In this document: positions 37,201 to 52,200 of the stretch, piece by piece
Position numbering within the stretch: the stretch's first letter is position 1
How the letters are laid out: each line of letters starts with the position of its first letter
DNA from: Aptenodytes patagonicus
Lineage: Eukaryota > Chordata > Aves > Sphenisciformes > Spheniscidae
Direction of reading: 5' to 3'
Assembly: GCF_965638725.1 (NCBI RefSeq)
Contig: NC_134959.1
Location: 13,999,417-14,063,416, forward strand
DNA length: 64,000 nucleotides
The notes under the pieces: generated by a model
Told to the model about the DNA's origin: nothing
What the model saw: the letters and a program-made list of their open reading frames with translations, nothing else
Databases searched by the model: none
Position numbers and translations under genes: made by a program

Positions 37201-40200
37201 ATTTGCTTTATGCAAATTCTGAGCTTTCAAAGTAGTAGCAACTCATGGAAAGCTCAGTTTCACTGCGGAATTCCTGTGAAATTCTGCCAGCCCGTTCTCC
37301 TGCTTTTTTGGCTACTAGCGTGGCTCTTCAGGGGCTGAGCATCTGAAGCCCCGTTCCCAGATGCCTTTCTTCCTGCATGTCCTATTGAAGTTGATTCTCA
37401 ACTGCCTGAAAGCCTAGGGCTTCTGGTTTGCAGATCCTAGCTCCTTGCCCTTATGATAAGCTTGAAGTTTCCCAGATACCCAGGCTTTGGTGAAGCCTGC
37501 CAAGTAGAGCATTCTTGAGCCGAGGACCAAGGGTGTCCAGGTTTTGTGGCCTCAAGGAATTACCTGGTTTTGAGGGTTCATTGCATTTTTTGAGTTTGTT
37601 TTGTTAAAATATTGTAATTCTACATTAATCCTTTTGCTGCATACTACTACTGACCAACTTTGCATTCTTGCTTAGGCTGACCTAATATATTTATGTGTAC
37701 AGAGGGCGAAAGGCTAAGGGATTTCTCTTTCTGTTGGTACCACAAAGGATTCAGTAGTTGTGCCTGAGGTACAAGACCATTTGGTCAGTTTAGGTTTGTT
37801 GGAACAGTCCGGACCTCATTCCAGAGAAACCGACTAAAAGTTTGTGATTTTTTTTTCATTTCTGAAAATGGTGGGGGTTTTCTGAGGACTGGTTGTCGTC
37901 TTTGTCATATGGCTACCTCCCATCACAAGTAGAGAAGTGTGGATGTTAAATTATACATTGAATTGGACGTAGAAACAAAATCAAGGACAGATGTTTTGGT
38001 TAGTTGTCATATCTGGTTTTCCTTTGCCTAGCTGAGGTTTTCTTGGACTGGAATTCTGTAATTAAATATGCTGATGAATGGCACCAAATAGCGCGTAGGT
38101 CTAATGTTGGGTGCTCATAATATTAGATCACTTTTTCCATTAATAGGTTGTGTCCTTTTGTTTTTAAGGTAACATGTATTTTGTGTATTTAAAAACTCAG
38201 ATGTAAGTCATTTGGTAAAGGCAGCTGTACCCTGGTGCACTGAACATATGTGGGTCGCGTGCTTGGACTGACCGTATTGTTCCACTGGATGATTTCCATT
38301 CTCAGTTTTCCTCATCCTCCATGTTAGGTGTTCATTTATGATGTCTGTGGCTTAGCCTGTAATTCAGCCATTAAATGCTGACTGCATTTTATATACTGTC
38401 TTATCTTTTACTGCCAAAAGGGCTTCTACACTGCAACAAAGATTAAAGAAGCGTGACATATGAAAGTTTTTAGAAAAGGAAACCTTTTTTTTCCCCATCC
38501 TGATTCTTTACGTTGTTATTAAGAAAACTTCTTTGTTTAATGTCTAGTTGTATTTTTTTTTCCCAAAAAATGTTCTTCTTTCTATTCTGGTTCAGTTACA
38601 ATATCTTTGAAATGTAAAGCTCTCATTTTAAAGGATTAAGATGTGTGATGAAACTCCAGAGAGAGCAGAATTTATTTTCTATATATACAATTAATTTGTC
38701 TATTAAACTTTTTGTATTTTTAGATTGAAGCAGGTACGAAACTTCTAGCTTCTTTTAACATTCTCACTGCAAATGCAAAACATCAGGCTTGAAATATGTT
38801 TCAAGGCTATACTTTTACTCTTGTTATTAGTCCTTGACAAAATTATATATGATTTGCAGTTGTTGAAAACTTTCTGGTATATACTATACAATGATTGGAA
38901 AAGTACAAGGTACCAGATAATGTACAAAGATTTTCAATAAATCGCATAAATTATATCAGCAGAGTATTTTATCATTACTCCATTGTTTGCTAAGAGTATG
39001 TCCGTGTGGAATGAGAGGTATAGTAGATAACAAATAGCAATATCTTCCTTTAAGTAATTCTGAATCCAGAATGGGAGAAATATCAATAGTTAATACTATG
39101 GTATTAGGCACACTGCAAATAGGCACAATAATAGTCAAACAAAAAATTCCTTTATTTATCCAAAATAGCACTTATTTTCTGACATTAATTGAATTGAAAA
39201 TTGCCTTGATTATCTCTAAATCCTCTGTTATCCAAATATACTCAATATCCTATATTCCACTTGGATAATTGAAGTTTGACTTTACGCTATTTTTAATGAG
39301 GTATAAGATTTAACTCATTCGCCTATAGTGCACATTTTAGGATGGATCAAAGGAAACCAAATTGATGAATGTATAATTAAGATCACATTTATTTCTCTTC
39401 ATGATTTCCCTGCAAATACCATGCTGTTGATGAAAGCACTTTTATTAGTGGTTGTATGCATCAACACAATTTACTGTAGATAATCCTTCCTTTGAAGGAA
39501 AACCTTTAAACTCCTGTGTCTTTTAATACAAAACAGTGTAATGGTAAACTAGCCATGTTTTTTAAGTTCCTTTTTTCCAGTTCAATCATATTTCTTTATA
39601 ACAACCTCCACAGGATGGCTTGATAGTAGAAAACATGCATGATCTTCCTTACACGGTGTGTCCTGGGCCTGAAGTAACTGCAGCAATGACAGTCATTAGT
39701 GCCGCAGTGAGACAAACCTGTCCCCATCTCGCGCTGGGTGTCCAGATCCTGTGTGCTGCAAATCAACAGGCGATAGCAGTTGCTCTTGCTGCAGGTAATA
39801 GAAATGACTCATCAGTTATTACTGTTGTTTGCTATGGCATTTACTCTCTGCAAATTGTGCATTGTACTAACATAGATACCATGAAAAATGAGACATGAAA
39901 AGCTCGCTGTACCCTGAAAAAGCAGAAATTAGATTTTGAGAAAGATGCCTGCTTGATTATAATAGATGATACTTACACACTGCTTCAGTTGGAGGCAGCT
40001 AAAAATCCCAGGGCCACTGCCGCAGCTTTCTAGGTGAAACCTGTCTAAATATAATGATTAGTTTAAACCTACTCATGTCTAAAAGCCACCTTTGGTGTAA
40101 CTCTATTTACTTCAGTTAAATTATGTTTGAGGATCAATTTAACCCACTGTGGTTAAGCATCCTGTTTCAGCATCTAATTATATGTTGTTGCTACTACTGT

Positions 40201-43200
40201 TATCCATTAAAACTAAGTTTTCATTGCCTTTTTTAATGAATGGATGGAACAAAGCTTTTTATACAATAACAAAAAATTGAGTGTACAGCTAGCCAAACTA
40301 CTTAAAATTAAATTGCATTTGGGGGAATTAAATATAAATTAATCTATCTTTATTGCATGAATCCTAGACTTGCTAACCTTTCTGCTCCTACTGCTTGCTG
40401 AAGCAATTTTAGTTTTTCATATGTAACATTCCATGATTTAAAGATGAAGGCTGGTTTAATATGGAAGGCTTGTACTTCCTAAATACTTCATAAATTGAGG
40501 GTTAATGTCTGTTTTTGCCCAAATTGCATATGTGATTACAGTAAGGTTGCACGTTTTTGAATGTACAGATTTTATAAACAGGCAGAATTTTGTAAGAATG
40601 GAAAACTAAAAGATGCTGGTGTTAATTGAAAACCATACTTCAGGTAAAATAATGTAGGCTAACTTATCTGCAGTGACAGTTTTAATTGTATTTAATGTGT
40701 TCTAAAAGTCTTAAATTCCTTTTATCTTGGGGGAATTCTTGTTAGTAGATGTGTTTTGAACTCAGATTTGTTTTGAGTGCTTTAAAATCAGAAGTTGTCA
40801 TTTTCAAGGTATCTAACTACTTGACAAACTGACAAAACCTGATTTTTATTGCTGCAGTAGAACCTATATGAAAACCTAAATAAAAATGCTAACAGAATCC
40901 AGTTTTAGTTTTTAGGGATTGTCAGCAGGTAGGATACTTGAGGTACATAGCCATTTGCAAAAATATTTACACATCTTATTTTTAAAAGCAATAGTCAAAC
41001 TGTTAGTGAATTATGCATCCTTTTAGGAGCAAAAATTGATCACTAAATAAAGGATATAGTGTGGGACCAATGTATTTCTCTTACTTCTCAGCAATTATTA
41101 ATGAGGGAGAGAATTCCTGGAGGGCTTGGGTTTTGCTCAGCTCTACTGCTGTTCTGCACTATTTGCTCTGTAACTGGAGAACACCAGCTAGGAAGGGCCT
41201 GTGTTTAATGCAATTCATTGCACTTCTCAAAAGATGATTGTCTCAAGTTCACTGAAGAGGAAAGCAAAAAGAAAAGAAAATCACTTTAAGCAAAACCATA
41301 ATAAAGTGAATGCTACTTTGTAGGTAGCAAATCTTTGAGTATTTTTTCTGTAGCAACTTAGTAGTGACTTTAATGTCAATACAATTTTAATAGGTGGCTA
41401 TTAATAAAGCAAGCCCTGTATGCTTTCACTACAAAAAATAGTTGCTGAAGGTGTTTTAGCTAAAAAGCATATGTAGCGTCTCCTGCTACTATGCAGTCAT
41501 TTAATTTTCCCTGTGGAAACTCCTATCTTTGGTAGAAATCACCATTCTGAAGAGAACTGCACAGGGAAATCATAAGTGGTCTCTAGGTGAAGGTAATGAT
41601 TTTATTTTGTAAAGGGGGAAAAAAGTCAGCAGGTTTACAGTGTGACTAGGAGCTCAACATCAGCAACCTGTGGTTATGCTAATAAACATGTTGTGGGTAG
41701 CCTATTTGGCTATACTATTTGTAACAGATGAAATTACTGAATTCTCCTAGCATATTATAGAATCATAGAATCATTAAGGTTGGAAAAGACCTCTAAGACC
41801 ATCGAGTCCAACCGTCAACCCAACATCACCATGCCCGCTAAACCATGTCCCTAGGCGCCTCATCTACACATCTTTTAAATACCTCCAGGGATGGTGACTC
41901 CACCACTTCCCTGGGCAGCCTGTTCCAGTGCTTGACAACCCTTTCGGTGAAGAAATTTTTCCTAATATCCAAGCTAAACCTCCCCTGGTGCAACTTGAGG
42001 CTGTTTCCTTTTGTCCTATCACTTGTTACTTGGGAAAAAAGCCCAACACCCATGTCGCTACAACCTCCTTTCAGGTAGTTGTAGAGAGCGATGAGGTCTC
42101 CCCTCAGCCTCCTTTTCTCCAGGCTAAACAACCCCAGTTCCCTCAGCCGCTCCTCATAAGACTTGTTCTCCAGACCCCTCACCAGCCTCGTTGCCCTTCT
42201 CTGGACACGCTCCAGCACCTCAACGTCCTTCTTGTAGTGAGGGGCCCAAAACTGAACACAGTGTTCGAGGTGCGGCCTCACCAGTGCCGAGTACAGGGGC
42301 ACAATCACTTCCCTCCATATTCCATATTTCCTCCCCTAATATTGACAAGGTATTGGATAAATCTGAAAATAACAGTAATAAATGAGGGGATGAGGCATCT
42401 AAGAAGGTTGAGAATTTTTTTAAATTTATTTTGGTTCTTTAAGAAACGTTTATTTATTCAATTAGGCACCTAAAGGAAGGAATGCCAGCAAAAATGTGTT
42501 TGTGCTGGGTGCTTCAGCAAAGGTATGGGGCAGTGGTAGGAAAATAGTGGGGGATCGTGAGGAAAAAGGAAACCACTGTGTCTCCACTCTTCTGACAGAA
42601 ACAAGTAGTTCCTCATATTATCAAAAAACAACTATTGAGCCAAAACAGTTGTTGCCAACATCCCCCCAGCTCCAAAAGGTTGTTGCAGACTGTTACACCA
42701 GTACTGAATACTCTTGGTTCAGCGCAAGGGCAGGTCCACCACAGGGGGTTGAAGGAGGCGGTTGCCCAAGGGCATCCACCGGGCAGGCCATGGCATTCTC
42801 CTGCTGTGGGCTTTGCTGCAGGGCCCATGGTCCCCCTCCGTCTGCCCCACAAACCAGGGTCACTGCGTCTGATCTTTTGCTTTCACATTTGACTTCAAGA
42901 TGTTATGTTGAAAGCTGCCAGATTTCCCTCTCTTCCTAAGGGCAGATATGGCAATGTTAACCCACTCAAAAATTAGTGTCATTATACACACAAATAGTGG
43001 GGGAGATTCATGTCACACCTTTCTTTAATATTAAAGTCCTCTGCTGCTCAATTTTTATACTCTTCTAATGTAGGCATTTTAATTTAAAATACAGTAATGT
43101 CCCTAAGGAACTGTAGACTGCGAAACATAGAGACAATACAGAATAGTACAGTTTTGTATTTATGTATTTGACTGGAAGCCATCTTAATCTCAAACACTTA

Positions 43201-46200
43201 TTCTCAGAGAAACAACCCTTCTTAATAGTTCATTTTAATGACATCTTCTAAAGACTGAATTATCTTCCTTCTTTCCTAAAATGTTCTTTGTGGAGAAGCA
43301 AGTCAGAATTTGTTTACTAGGGTTACTTTTCAGTTGGTTCATTATTAACAAGTGTACCATGTGTTTTTTAGAGGTGTATAATTTCCTGTTTGTAGTTTCT
43401 GATTTAATTAACTACATCTGCTTGAGGTTGAAACAGAATGGTGTATATAAGCAACTTCTGCTTATAAGGCTTATAAGCCTGGCCATCTGCTGATCTTCGA
43501 GGCATAAAGCAGTTCCCATAGCTGTATCTCTGTAGTGATGCACGTCAACACTTCTGATATTCCAGGTACCCCTCCCTGTTGTATCTTGACTCCACGGGGT
43601 GGAAAACCCAGGCACGTGGGCCGGAGGCAAGTTACGCTCTTGTGTTCTGGCCAGAGCTTCAGTCTGGGTGCCTGGGAGCGAGGACTGTAGGGTCTACTGT
43701 AGAGTGCAACTTCCCTACACCTGGGTGAGCCTGTGTTACACTTACCATGAATCAGGGCTCAGTTTTTAAGTTCATCTTCTCTCATCTCATAAATTTAGAA
43801 TAGAATAGTTCAGTTGGAAGGGACTTAAAATAATCATCTAGTCCAACTGCATCTCTACCTGACTGTGAAACTGCCCTTTTTTCCTTTAAGGATCATGTTA
43901 CTGAAATCCCATTTCTGAATTAGTCTTCATCAATGATAATGACACAGTTGGTAGCTGATTAAGTGAGACTTCATATCAGAAGATATACCAGGTACCCAGA
44001 TATCTCCATATCTTTTATAAATACAGCTTTGCTGTCTGAGACTGTTCCTTTCCCTCACCCACCAGCAGAGATATCCTCCACGGGAATTCACTTGCTACAT
44101 CCCATGATGCTAAGATGGGATAGAATTGGGCAGAATTGTAGACTGCTTTTTTGTTTTTCTTTTTAACTGCCACTGTATGAATGCTGTGGTGGGAGGCAGC
44201 TAAGCAGAGAACTGTATGAGGGGTGTGCGTGCCTTGGGAGCATCCACAGGTGCTGTGGAGCAAGACAGGGAACACTGTGGACTCTGCTGCAAGCTCTGCT
44301 GGAGATGCTTCTTCCAGGTCTGTAATTCATGCTGAGCATGGAAAGAGCGTGGCTGCAAGACAATGTCCTGAGTAAAAAAGGGTCTTCACAGCACAGAGAC
44401 TGTATGCCTCTAGCATCGATAGCAGGCAAAGTTTACTCCTCTGAGTTTTCATTTTCAGCACAAAATCAGTCTTTCAGATTCTTTTTGAATTAGGAAGGCA
44501 AGAAGAGCTGGGAGCCAGGATTTACTGCACATATAAAACAAGATACCACCAGTAAAGTTACCTGCAGCATCTTGCCTTTGTGTAAAGGCAAATATGTTTG
44601 CCTGAAGTCCAAAATTCAGCAGCAACCAGGAGCTTGCTGCCTTGCAGAGGCCAGATCGCATTTCTGTGAAAGCAGTAAATCATAGCTCCCAGCTCCTTTT
44701 GACCTTATAACTGAAGGGAGGAACATACCTGAGAAAGGGCTTCTCTATGGTTGCATCCAATTCACTGTTTTGGGGTGTTAAAATGCAGTCATGGGCACAT
44801 TTGCAGCATTTAAGATGGATAAAGTAAAAGTACTATTTCCTCCATTAACTCAGTCTTGCAGTATTTTCTCACCCAGCAAAAGAAGTGTTTCAGTCTGTCA
44901 TTTTTTTTTTTCTTTTAATCATAAACTATCATGGGAAGGAAAGAAAAAAAATAAAGATTTTCTTTACAATTGATAGACCTTCACAGCTGTTTAGGTAAAG
45001 CTGTTTAAGTAGGTTTAAAGTAAGTGGAGTAATATTAACTTTTGAAAAAGAGACAAGCTCTAGTTCCTTGAGCAGGCCGTGCAGCGGCTGGTTACTTGAT
45101 TCCATGTTCTTAATATAGTCTTGAAGTTCTGTTTATTAGGTTTCATTGGAAATTTCCTGTGCTTGTTTTCCAGTGAGATTACAAAATTTTTTTGTTCCCA
45201 TATAAGTCAGAAATGGGACTGCCTATTAACTATTCAACGGCTATTACTTTTCAACTTGCCAAATGTGAAAGTAAGCAATAGTATCATTCTCACAATTTTA
45301 TGAGCGTAAAAATGAATTCGTTAGCGGAATCTGATTATGGCTTCATAAAACAGAAGGGTAATGATTTGGTGCCTGCACCTATTAGACTTGGTTAAAATTT
45401 GTATTTTCATAGCCTCCAAAAACCCAGATAGAGAGTGCAACCTTGTTAAACAAAGTACAGTCCTAATGTTTAGCAGAAAGTCTTAAATTACTAAGTTAAT
45501 GAAACACAAACCAAGCATCAACAAACAACATGTAAGCAGTGACTTTAATACATGAAATTACTCAACGAATAGCCCCTGTCCTGAGTTAGACATTATGATT
45601 GCTGTGAAAATGTAACATATCTCTAGACTCATCGATAGTCTTATGATTAGAGGAGAAGTAGTTTTTCTTATTTAGCTCTGAATTGTACCGTAAACTTGGG
45701 TGATTTAAATAGAACCTATAGCTTTTGTTCCTAGATGCAGAAATCTGAATCTAGCTATTTGCACTATATTTATTACCCAATGTCTATTAGCACCTGTAAC
45801 TATACTTGTGGCACACTCTTGGCTTTGGATCCTGAGAATACTCCATGCTTTTCACCCACTAATCTCAACGTACAGGACAGCTCATATTTGACTTGGCATC
45901 CGTCTGTGATGTTTCTTGTTAGCTGGAGTCTGTGTTGGTAAGCAATACAGGCTCTTCTCTATCAGGCATAAGCTTCTGTTTCTTCAACTTCAGGGCTTTT
46001 GGAATGAAACTGAAATTTAACATAAACAGGCACCTTGTCATTTGGTAAATACATTTTAAAGATGGTTTATGTTTCTATTTGAAATGTGTTAAGGTGAGGC
46101 CTCTGTTGCCTAAGCAGTTCTCTGGCGGGTGGGATTGCATTCTCAATGGCTGCTTTCACATGCGTTGGTTTCCTTGGTATGATGTCAGCTCTAATTAAAA

Positions 46201-49200
46201 GTGCAGCTGACTGCAGCTGGAGCAGCAGCAGAGCTTCAGAAGGGCCTGGAAGAGACCTCTAAAGTAAACTGGAAGAACAGTAAAAGCTGCACAAGATGAG
46301 TGCAGAGCTTTTACATGTATGTTAAGTGACAGGTGAAATAAACTTCAAGGCTGTGAAAGACTGGAGAGAAGAGGGGAATACAATAAGGGAGTCAGAATTC
46401 AGTCTTGTCCCTCACAGCTGTGGGCTTATTACACCATTGCCCAAGGCTTCAGTATTTCAACACGGATATTTCAAGGCCACGTAGGGGGTGCATGAGAGTA
46501 GATGAATGGCCTGTGTGAAGTCATTGCTATTTGTAATCTTCCTCTTAAGCATCCATCCCACAAAACCTTCCTAGTGCAAAAAATGAATGAATATGGTGGA
46601 AACTGTGTTGCTAAGACATGGTAGAGTTGATGGTTGGAGTAAGTTCAGAATAGAGTGGAAAACGTTTCACTCTTCCCAGACCTTATCTTTTTGTACCTTT
46701 GGCGCAGCTCTAGAAGTAATTTGTTGATGCGGTGCTGTGTAGAAAACATAAGCTATATTCAGAGGGAGAGTCAAACAGATTGTATGTAATGTGTTGCAGG
46801 CTGTGTTTTCTTACCTAATTTTCTAAAGAAAGAAGACTTAATGCTATTCCTCTGTCTGTGTCCACGTCCTTGATGTGTTTTGACCTGATGGCCAACTTCA
46901 GGCATATTTAACAGGGGGAATAGATGTTGGGAAGGAAGTAATACAATGAAAGAGTATCTGGAAGGAGAGGAGAGGCCCGAGTTAATGACCCTTTTTGGAG
47001 AGAAGACACATCGTTAGGACAAAGGAGCTGTATTTTGACCTACCTGCTCCTCTGTCAGCATGTGCCCACTGGCACTTCATGACAAGAGGCAGGGCAGGAT
47101 GTGCAGCCGCCTGTTCTGAGCCACACAGGAACAAACTGATAGGGGCTGAGAAAGAGAAGAGAACCGTGGGGATAAGGAGAAAACTGGTGGGCTCTACGGG
47201 AGAGAAGGGAGTTGAAGGTAGTAAGATGGAAAGAAGAAGTGGAGAGAATATGGGTGAAAATAAAGGATGTAAAACTTAAATATGTGGAAAAGCAAGGTTG
47301 GTTAGTCCTAGAGCATATGGAACAACTTGTGTTGGGATCAAATAAGAGGGGCAGTAAGGTGGGGTTTTGTTTGGTTTTAGTATTTCTGTTTTTCAGTCTT
47401 CAGTTTTAGCTAAGATATTGATAATTTTCTTTTTTTCAGGTCTTGATTTTATCCGGGCTGAAGGGTTTGTGTTTTCTCATGTTGCTGATGAAGGGATTAT
47501 AAATGCCTGTGCAGGTAACCTGCTACGATACAGAAAACAAGTTGGAGCAGAGAACATTCAGATTTTCGCTGATATTAAAAAGAAACATAGGTAAATACAA
47601 GCAATTTTTAATGTAAATATGAATGTAATAATGATCTTCTATTTTTCTCCATTTTCTGATTATTTTTTTTAATGCCTATTTAGTGTGAGGAAAGTTAATG
47701 ATATAGGGAGAACTTTATTGTTCAAGCAAGGTCTTGCAGTGGTATTAGGGGATATGTTTAAAAATAAATTTGCACCTGTAAGCTGCAGGTTGCTGCATCT
47801 GTGAAGTTTGCAGTTGTTTAACCTTCAGGATTTATAAATGCAGGCTGTAAAAGTTTTGCATCTGGTATTAGGTGAGATTTTGTATACTTGTGTATATACC
47901 TATTATGTTTAAAGAAATTTTGTTTCTGGAGGCTAGGCATCCAAGGTTATTTTTAGTTATGCAAGCAGTTGCCATATAAAAGCATACACGTCATAATATT
48001 TTGGCATTTTAAAAAGCTATTCTCTTTTTTCTCCTTCCTGCCAATAATACTGGTTTCTCCTACTTAAATCAGTGCTGTCTATGTACGGATTATGTTCTAT
48101 GATTATCAAACAGAAGGAACTTATGACAGATGAATCCAGTCTCTTTTCTGCTGATACTTTATCATAACTATCACATGGTACTTTCAGCTATTTAGATGTC
48201 ACTTTGGATTTTTTTCTCCAGAAGAGCTGCTCAAGTGTTAGGTTATTTAGCATGTATAATATATAATTAAAATGTTTGTGTGTAGTATGTGGGTAATAAT
48301 GAGAATAACCAAGTCTGGAAGATCTTAAATACCTAATAAACAGGTAATAAATTTCAAAATAGAAAGGAAACAATGCAGCGTGGTCAAATTAAGCTTTTAA
48401 GGTCCTTTCACAGTGATTTCTTTCTAATGATTTCTTTATATATATATATATGTATGTGTATATATAAAAATAAAAATACATTGCATTAGACTTTTTTTAT
48501 AAAAAATCGATTGCATCGTGATTTTTTTTTTCTTTGTCTTGATGATTGATGAATTGATATTTGGATTATACTTCCTGTTGTTCAAAGGGTTTGCTTTTTA
48601 GGAAACCCTTTTTGTTTCAGGCAGATTCATAAGCTGAGAAGGAAATGTTAAAGGACTTGTTGGTTGAATCTTTTAATGTAGAAAAATATGCCTGACACTG
48701 AGAGCTGCTAGTCTCCTGTTCTTTAAATGGGGAGAAACTATTTTTGTAGTCTACAGCTGTGTTACGGCTACCCTCCACGTGCTAGTTTTAGGGTGCCTAC
48801 TACTCTTAAGCCCCATTTCAACCTCATTGTACATATTAGGTACTTAGGCCTGCCTTTCTCCAGCTGCAGAAGGGGAGTTAGTGTACTTCCTTTTGCATCC
48901 ATCGCCATGAGCGGAACGCACTGCTCACGCGTGCTGCCTCTGAATATGGCCAGAGCATGGCCCCCCTCCAAGAGCGTTGTCCATCCAGACTGATCCAGGA
49001 AAGAGGTTGGCTCCATCACCACTCATCAGTGCAACATGTTGGCCATAGCCATTGTTTTCTGCTTAAATGGAAATATAGAAACAACAAAGTCAGGTGTTGA
49101 ACCAGCAATGGCTGGAATTCTTTCAAAGTTTAGAACCGTTTAAATTAAAAGCTTCTATTGCTATAGGTTTCAGACAAAGTGCGTCACCCATGTATCAAAG

Positions 49201-52200
49201 ACTGTTGTTGAAAAGCTAGGTTGCAAGTAATTGGTGTTTGTAACTGCTGTGTAAGATGTGATTATATCATAGGTAATAACTATACTTTCTGTTAGTTGGA
49301 CTTCGTGAAATGGAGGGTGTTAATTCTGTTCTAGGCAACAGAATCTGATTTATGAATGACTGCACATCCACAACTCCCACTTGAAGTCAGAGCGCTGTGT
49401 GTGCTCAACATTTCTGAAATACAGGTGCTCGACATGTAAGCAGCTGTCTCGACTGACACTTGGTAGTTCACACTTAGCAATCGCTCTTTAGAGACAGGAG
49501 ACCCAGGGCAATAGACTAATCAATTATGGTTCCCTGATGGAAAAGGTTGGTTTTTTTCCTCTTGTTCGTATTGCAATTTTACTTCCCATTTTAAAACAGG
49601 ACACTTACCCTCTCTCACAAAGCCTGCCTTTGGTTGTTCTGACAGCGGGTAAGATGAAGAAACGCAGTCTAAACATTCAACAAGATGGATAACAAATGTG
49701 TGTGCCGACAGTAAGCACAGGGTACGTTCCTGTTGTTTACAGTGCTCACACTCTGACGGCAGATGTCAGCGTGGCCGAGACCGCTTCGGCTGCTGAGCTC
49801 TTCCTGGCTGATGGGGTTGTACTGACTGGCACGGCTACCGGATTGCCCGCAGATCCTCAGGAGCTGAAAGGTGAGAGCTGTCATATGAAGGTCGGACAAC
49901 AGGCAGTGAATCAGCTTCTGGATTAATGTAGAAAGAAATCTATATATCCACTGATTCATAAGGAAAAAAAAAGAGGGAGGAAAAGAAACTCTCGCTGTGG
50001 GGTTTGATTTGATACAGCAGAACTAATGTGATTGAGGTGCTATTCAGATTGGCTGTCATATGTTTCTAAACAACAATTTGGCAGGACAAAAATGAAAATT
50101 ATTTCAAGCTTTTTTAACACTGGATGATGCTGAGGCTTAAATGAAAAAAAAATGTTTAAAATGTATGTAAAATATGTAAAGAAAAAAACAAACCAAAACA
50201 AACCACAAAACGAAAACCCCAAACTGTTTCTAAACCCATTTCTAAAAAATCTTAATATAAGAAAAAGCTACTTTTTAGCCTTAGTAGAAAACTAACTAAC
50301 TATAAATCTTTTCATTGAACAGTTAAGCGTTTTTATCTTTCACAATGAAAATGGAAGTCCTGCAAGAAAAGAGGCATTTTGATAAGGCAACATTCCCAAC
50401 AGGAATATCAGGGAAAATACTGCTTAGAAGATTTTCAGAAAGAATACAAGTTCAATGGTAGATAGAAAGATATTACATCAAAATAATTTTTAAATGGTGT
50501 GGACTTTTTATCAGGGGAGAGTCATTTGACCTATGAGCTCTGACCTTTGCAAAAGTTTTATATGATTCTTCATGTTTTTCTATTGGCATAAGTATGGGCT
50601 GTCTTCATGCAAATGGATCGCTCCCATGCTAGAATTAAAGTTCTATCATGGGGGCATTTGATTTTCATCACTAATTTTAATTTAGATTAATGGCTTGAAT
50701 TTGAGGGTCTCACTACATAAAATAGAATGTGTATTTTTTTAGGTTTTATTTTTGCTGGCATGCTTAAACTTAGCATGTTCTGAAGTTCCAGTGCAGAGTG
50801 AATTGTTTTCAATTTATGTTAGCTGATGAGAGTGAAAACCATATTTTACTTGCCACAGATACCTGGACCTCAAATATCTTTTGAAATAATATGAAATCAT
50901 CCAGTGTTTTCAGGGTTTTATCTATATCATACATCCTTAACAGCATTTAAAATGTATGTTGAACTTGTCAAAATGGGGTTTTATTTCATACATATTAAAC
51001 AACCTTTTTGCCCAAAAGGTTATAAATTACTATGCTTCAATCACCAATGTTAAAAAGAAAATGATGGTTTGGTGTGAATATTGAACTTGAATTAGTTGGT
51101 CTTTTGGTACAGTAAACTAGAAATGATACGTGGAACAGGTGACTGAAAGCTAGGCATATTTTCGAGACTACAAAATTTCATTGAACTAGAGCTCCATCCC
51201 TGCCTGCAATTAATGTCTCCACCACCCTTAATGCAGATTAAATAATAAAAAAAAGGATTTGATAAGTCTTGCGGCAAAATCCTGTTTTCACATATGCACA
51301 TGCAACCTCCATTGATTTCCTGCATCAGAGAGCAAAACCTGACCTCTAGGCCCATAGGGTTTTTATCACAGGACTCTAACCAGACAGCACCACGGCTTCT
51401 GCTTTTCTTTCATGTGAACAAACATGTCAGTCTCTGTCTTGTTCTCTTTCTGGGTCCAAAGAACAAAATGAATAGGAGTTGGCAGCTGTAGTGAAGTACA
51501 CACATTAATTTTGTGTTTGGATTTCTGCTATGAAAGCAAGAATCTGTGGATCACGGATTTATTTTACTTAAGTCACAGGATTTTGGATGTTAGCAGGCCC
51601 TCTTTTAAGAAGGATGTTGGCTTAAAACAGTTCAGAGAAGAACTTAAAAATCAATATTCCAGGGTATAAGGAAATGACAAATTAGGCATATCTATGTCAG
51701 CAGATTCTTAAAAGGAATCAGATATACAGTCTACAAAGTTGGTGTTGATGTGAGTGAAATTTTGCATTTCACGAATTTATGCAGCCCTGAAAGTGCTGTA
51801 TTATGATGATACACACAATTGGGCACCTTTCATCACGCTGCAAAGCATCTCTTGAAAGCAGAACCAAGAGACAGATGAGATTTTGTCATGTCTTTTTTTC
51901 AGCTTTGTTGTGCAGTAATATAGAAGTGTTTTTGCCTTTGTGTCTCTGTGTTGAATTGACTGATTTGTGATGGAGTGTGGGAAATGAGTGTTTCCCTGTC
52001 AAGCCAGAGAACTGTGTTCAGCAGGGTTTTGTTTGTAGTTTGTGTCACTGCCTTCTCGTAGGCAACCATCAGCATCGCTCCGCGCAGCGGCTGGCAGGCT
52101 TTGCTCGGGGGCTCTCCGGGCATAGCAGGCACCAGTGGTCGACGGAGCACAAGGTTTAAAACTCAGACTTCAGGTTATTAAGGATCAGGAATTATAGCTG

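Larger units (their letters stand above)
39795..47439 (+). other. BtpA-family intron after coding exon 3 (7.6 kb)
   Basis: It holds two CR1 fragments (41.8-42.3 and 43.8 kb), both antisense to the gene. GC-richer stretches at about 42.7-42.9 kb have no identifiable content. Confidence 0.8.
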
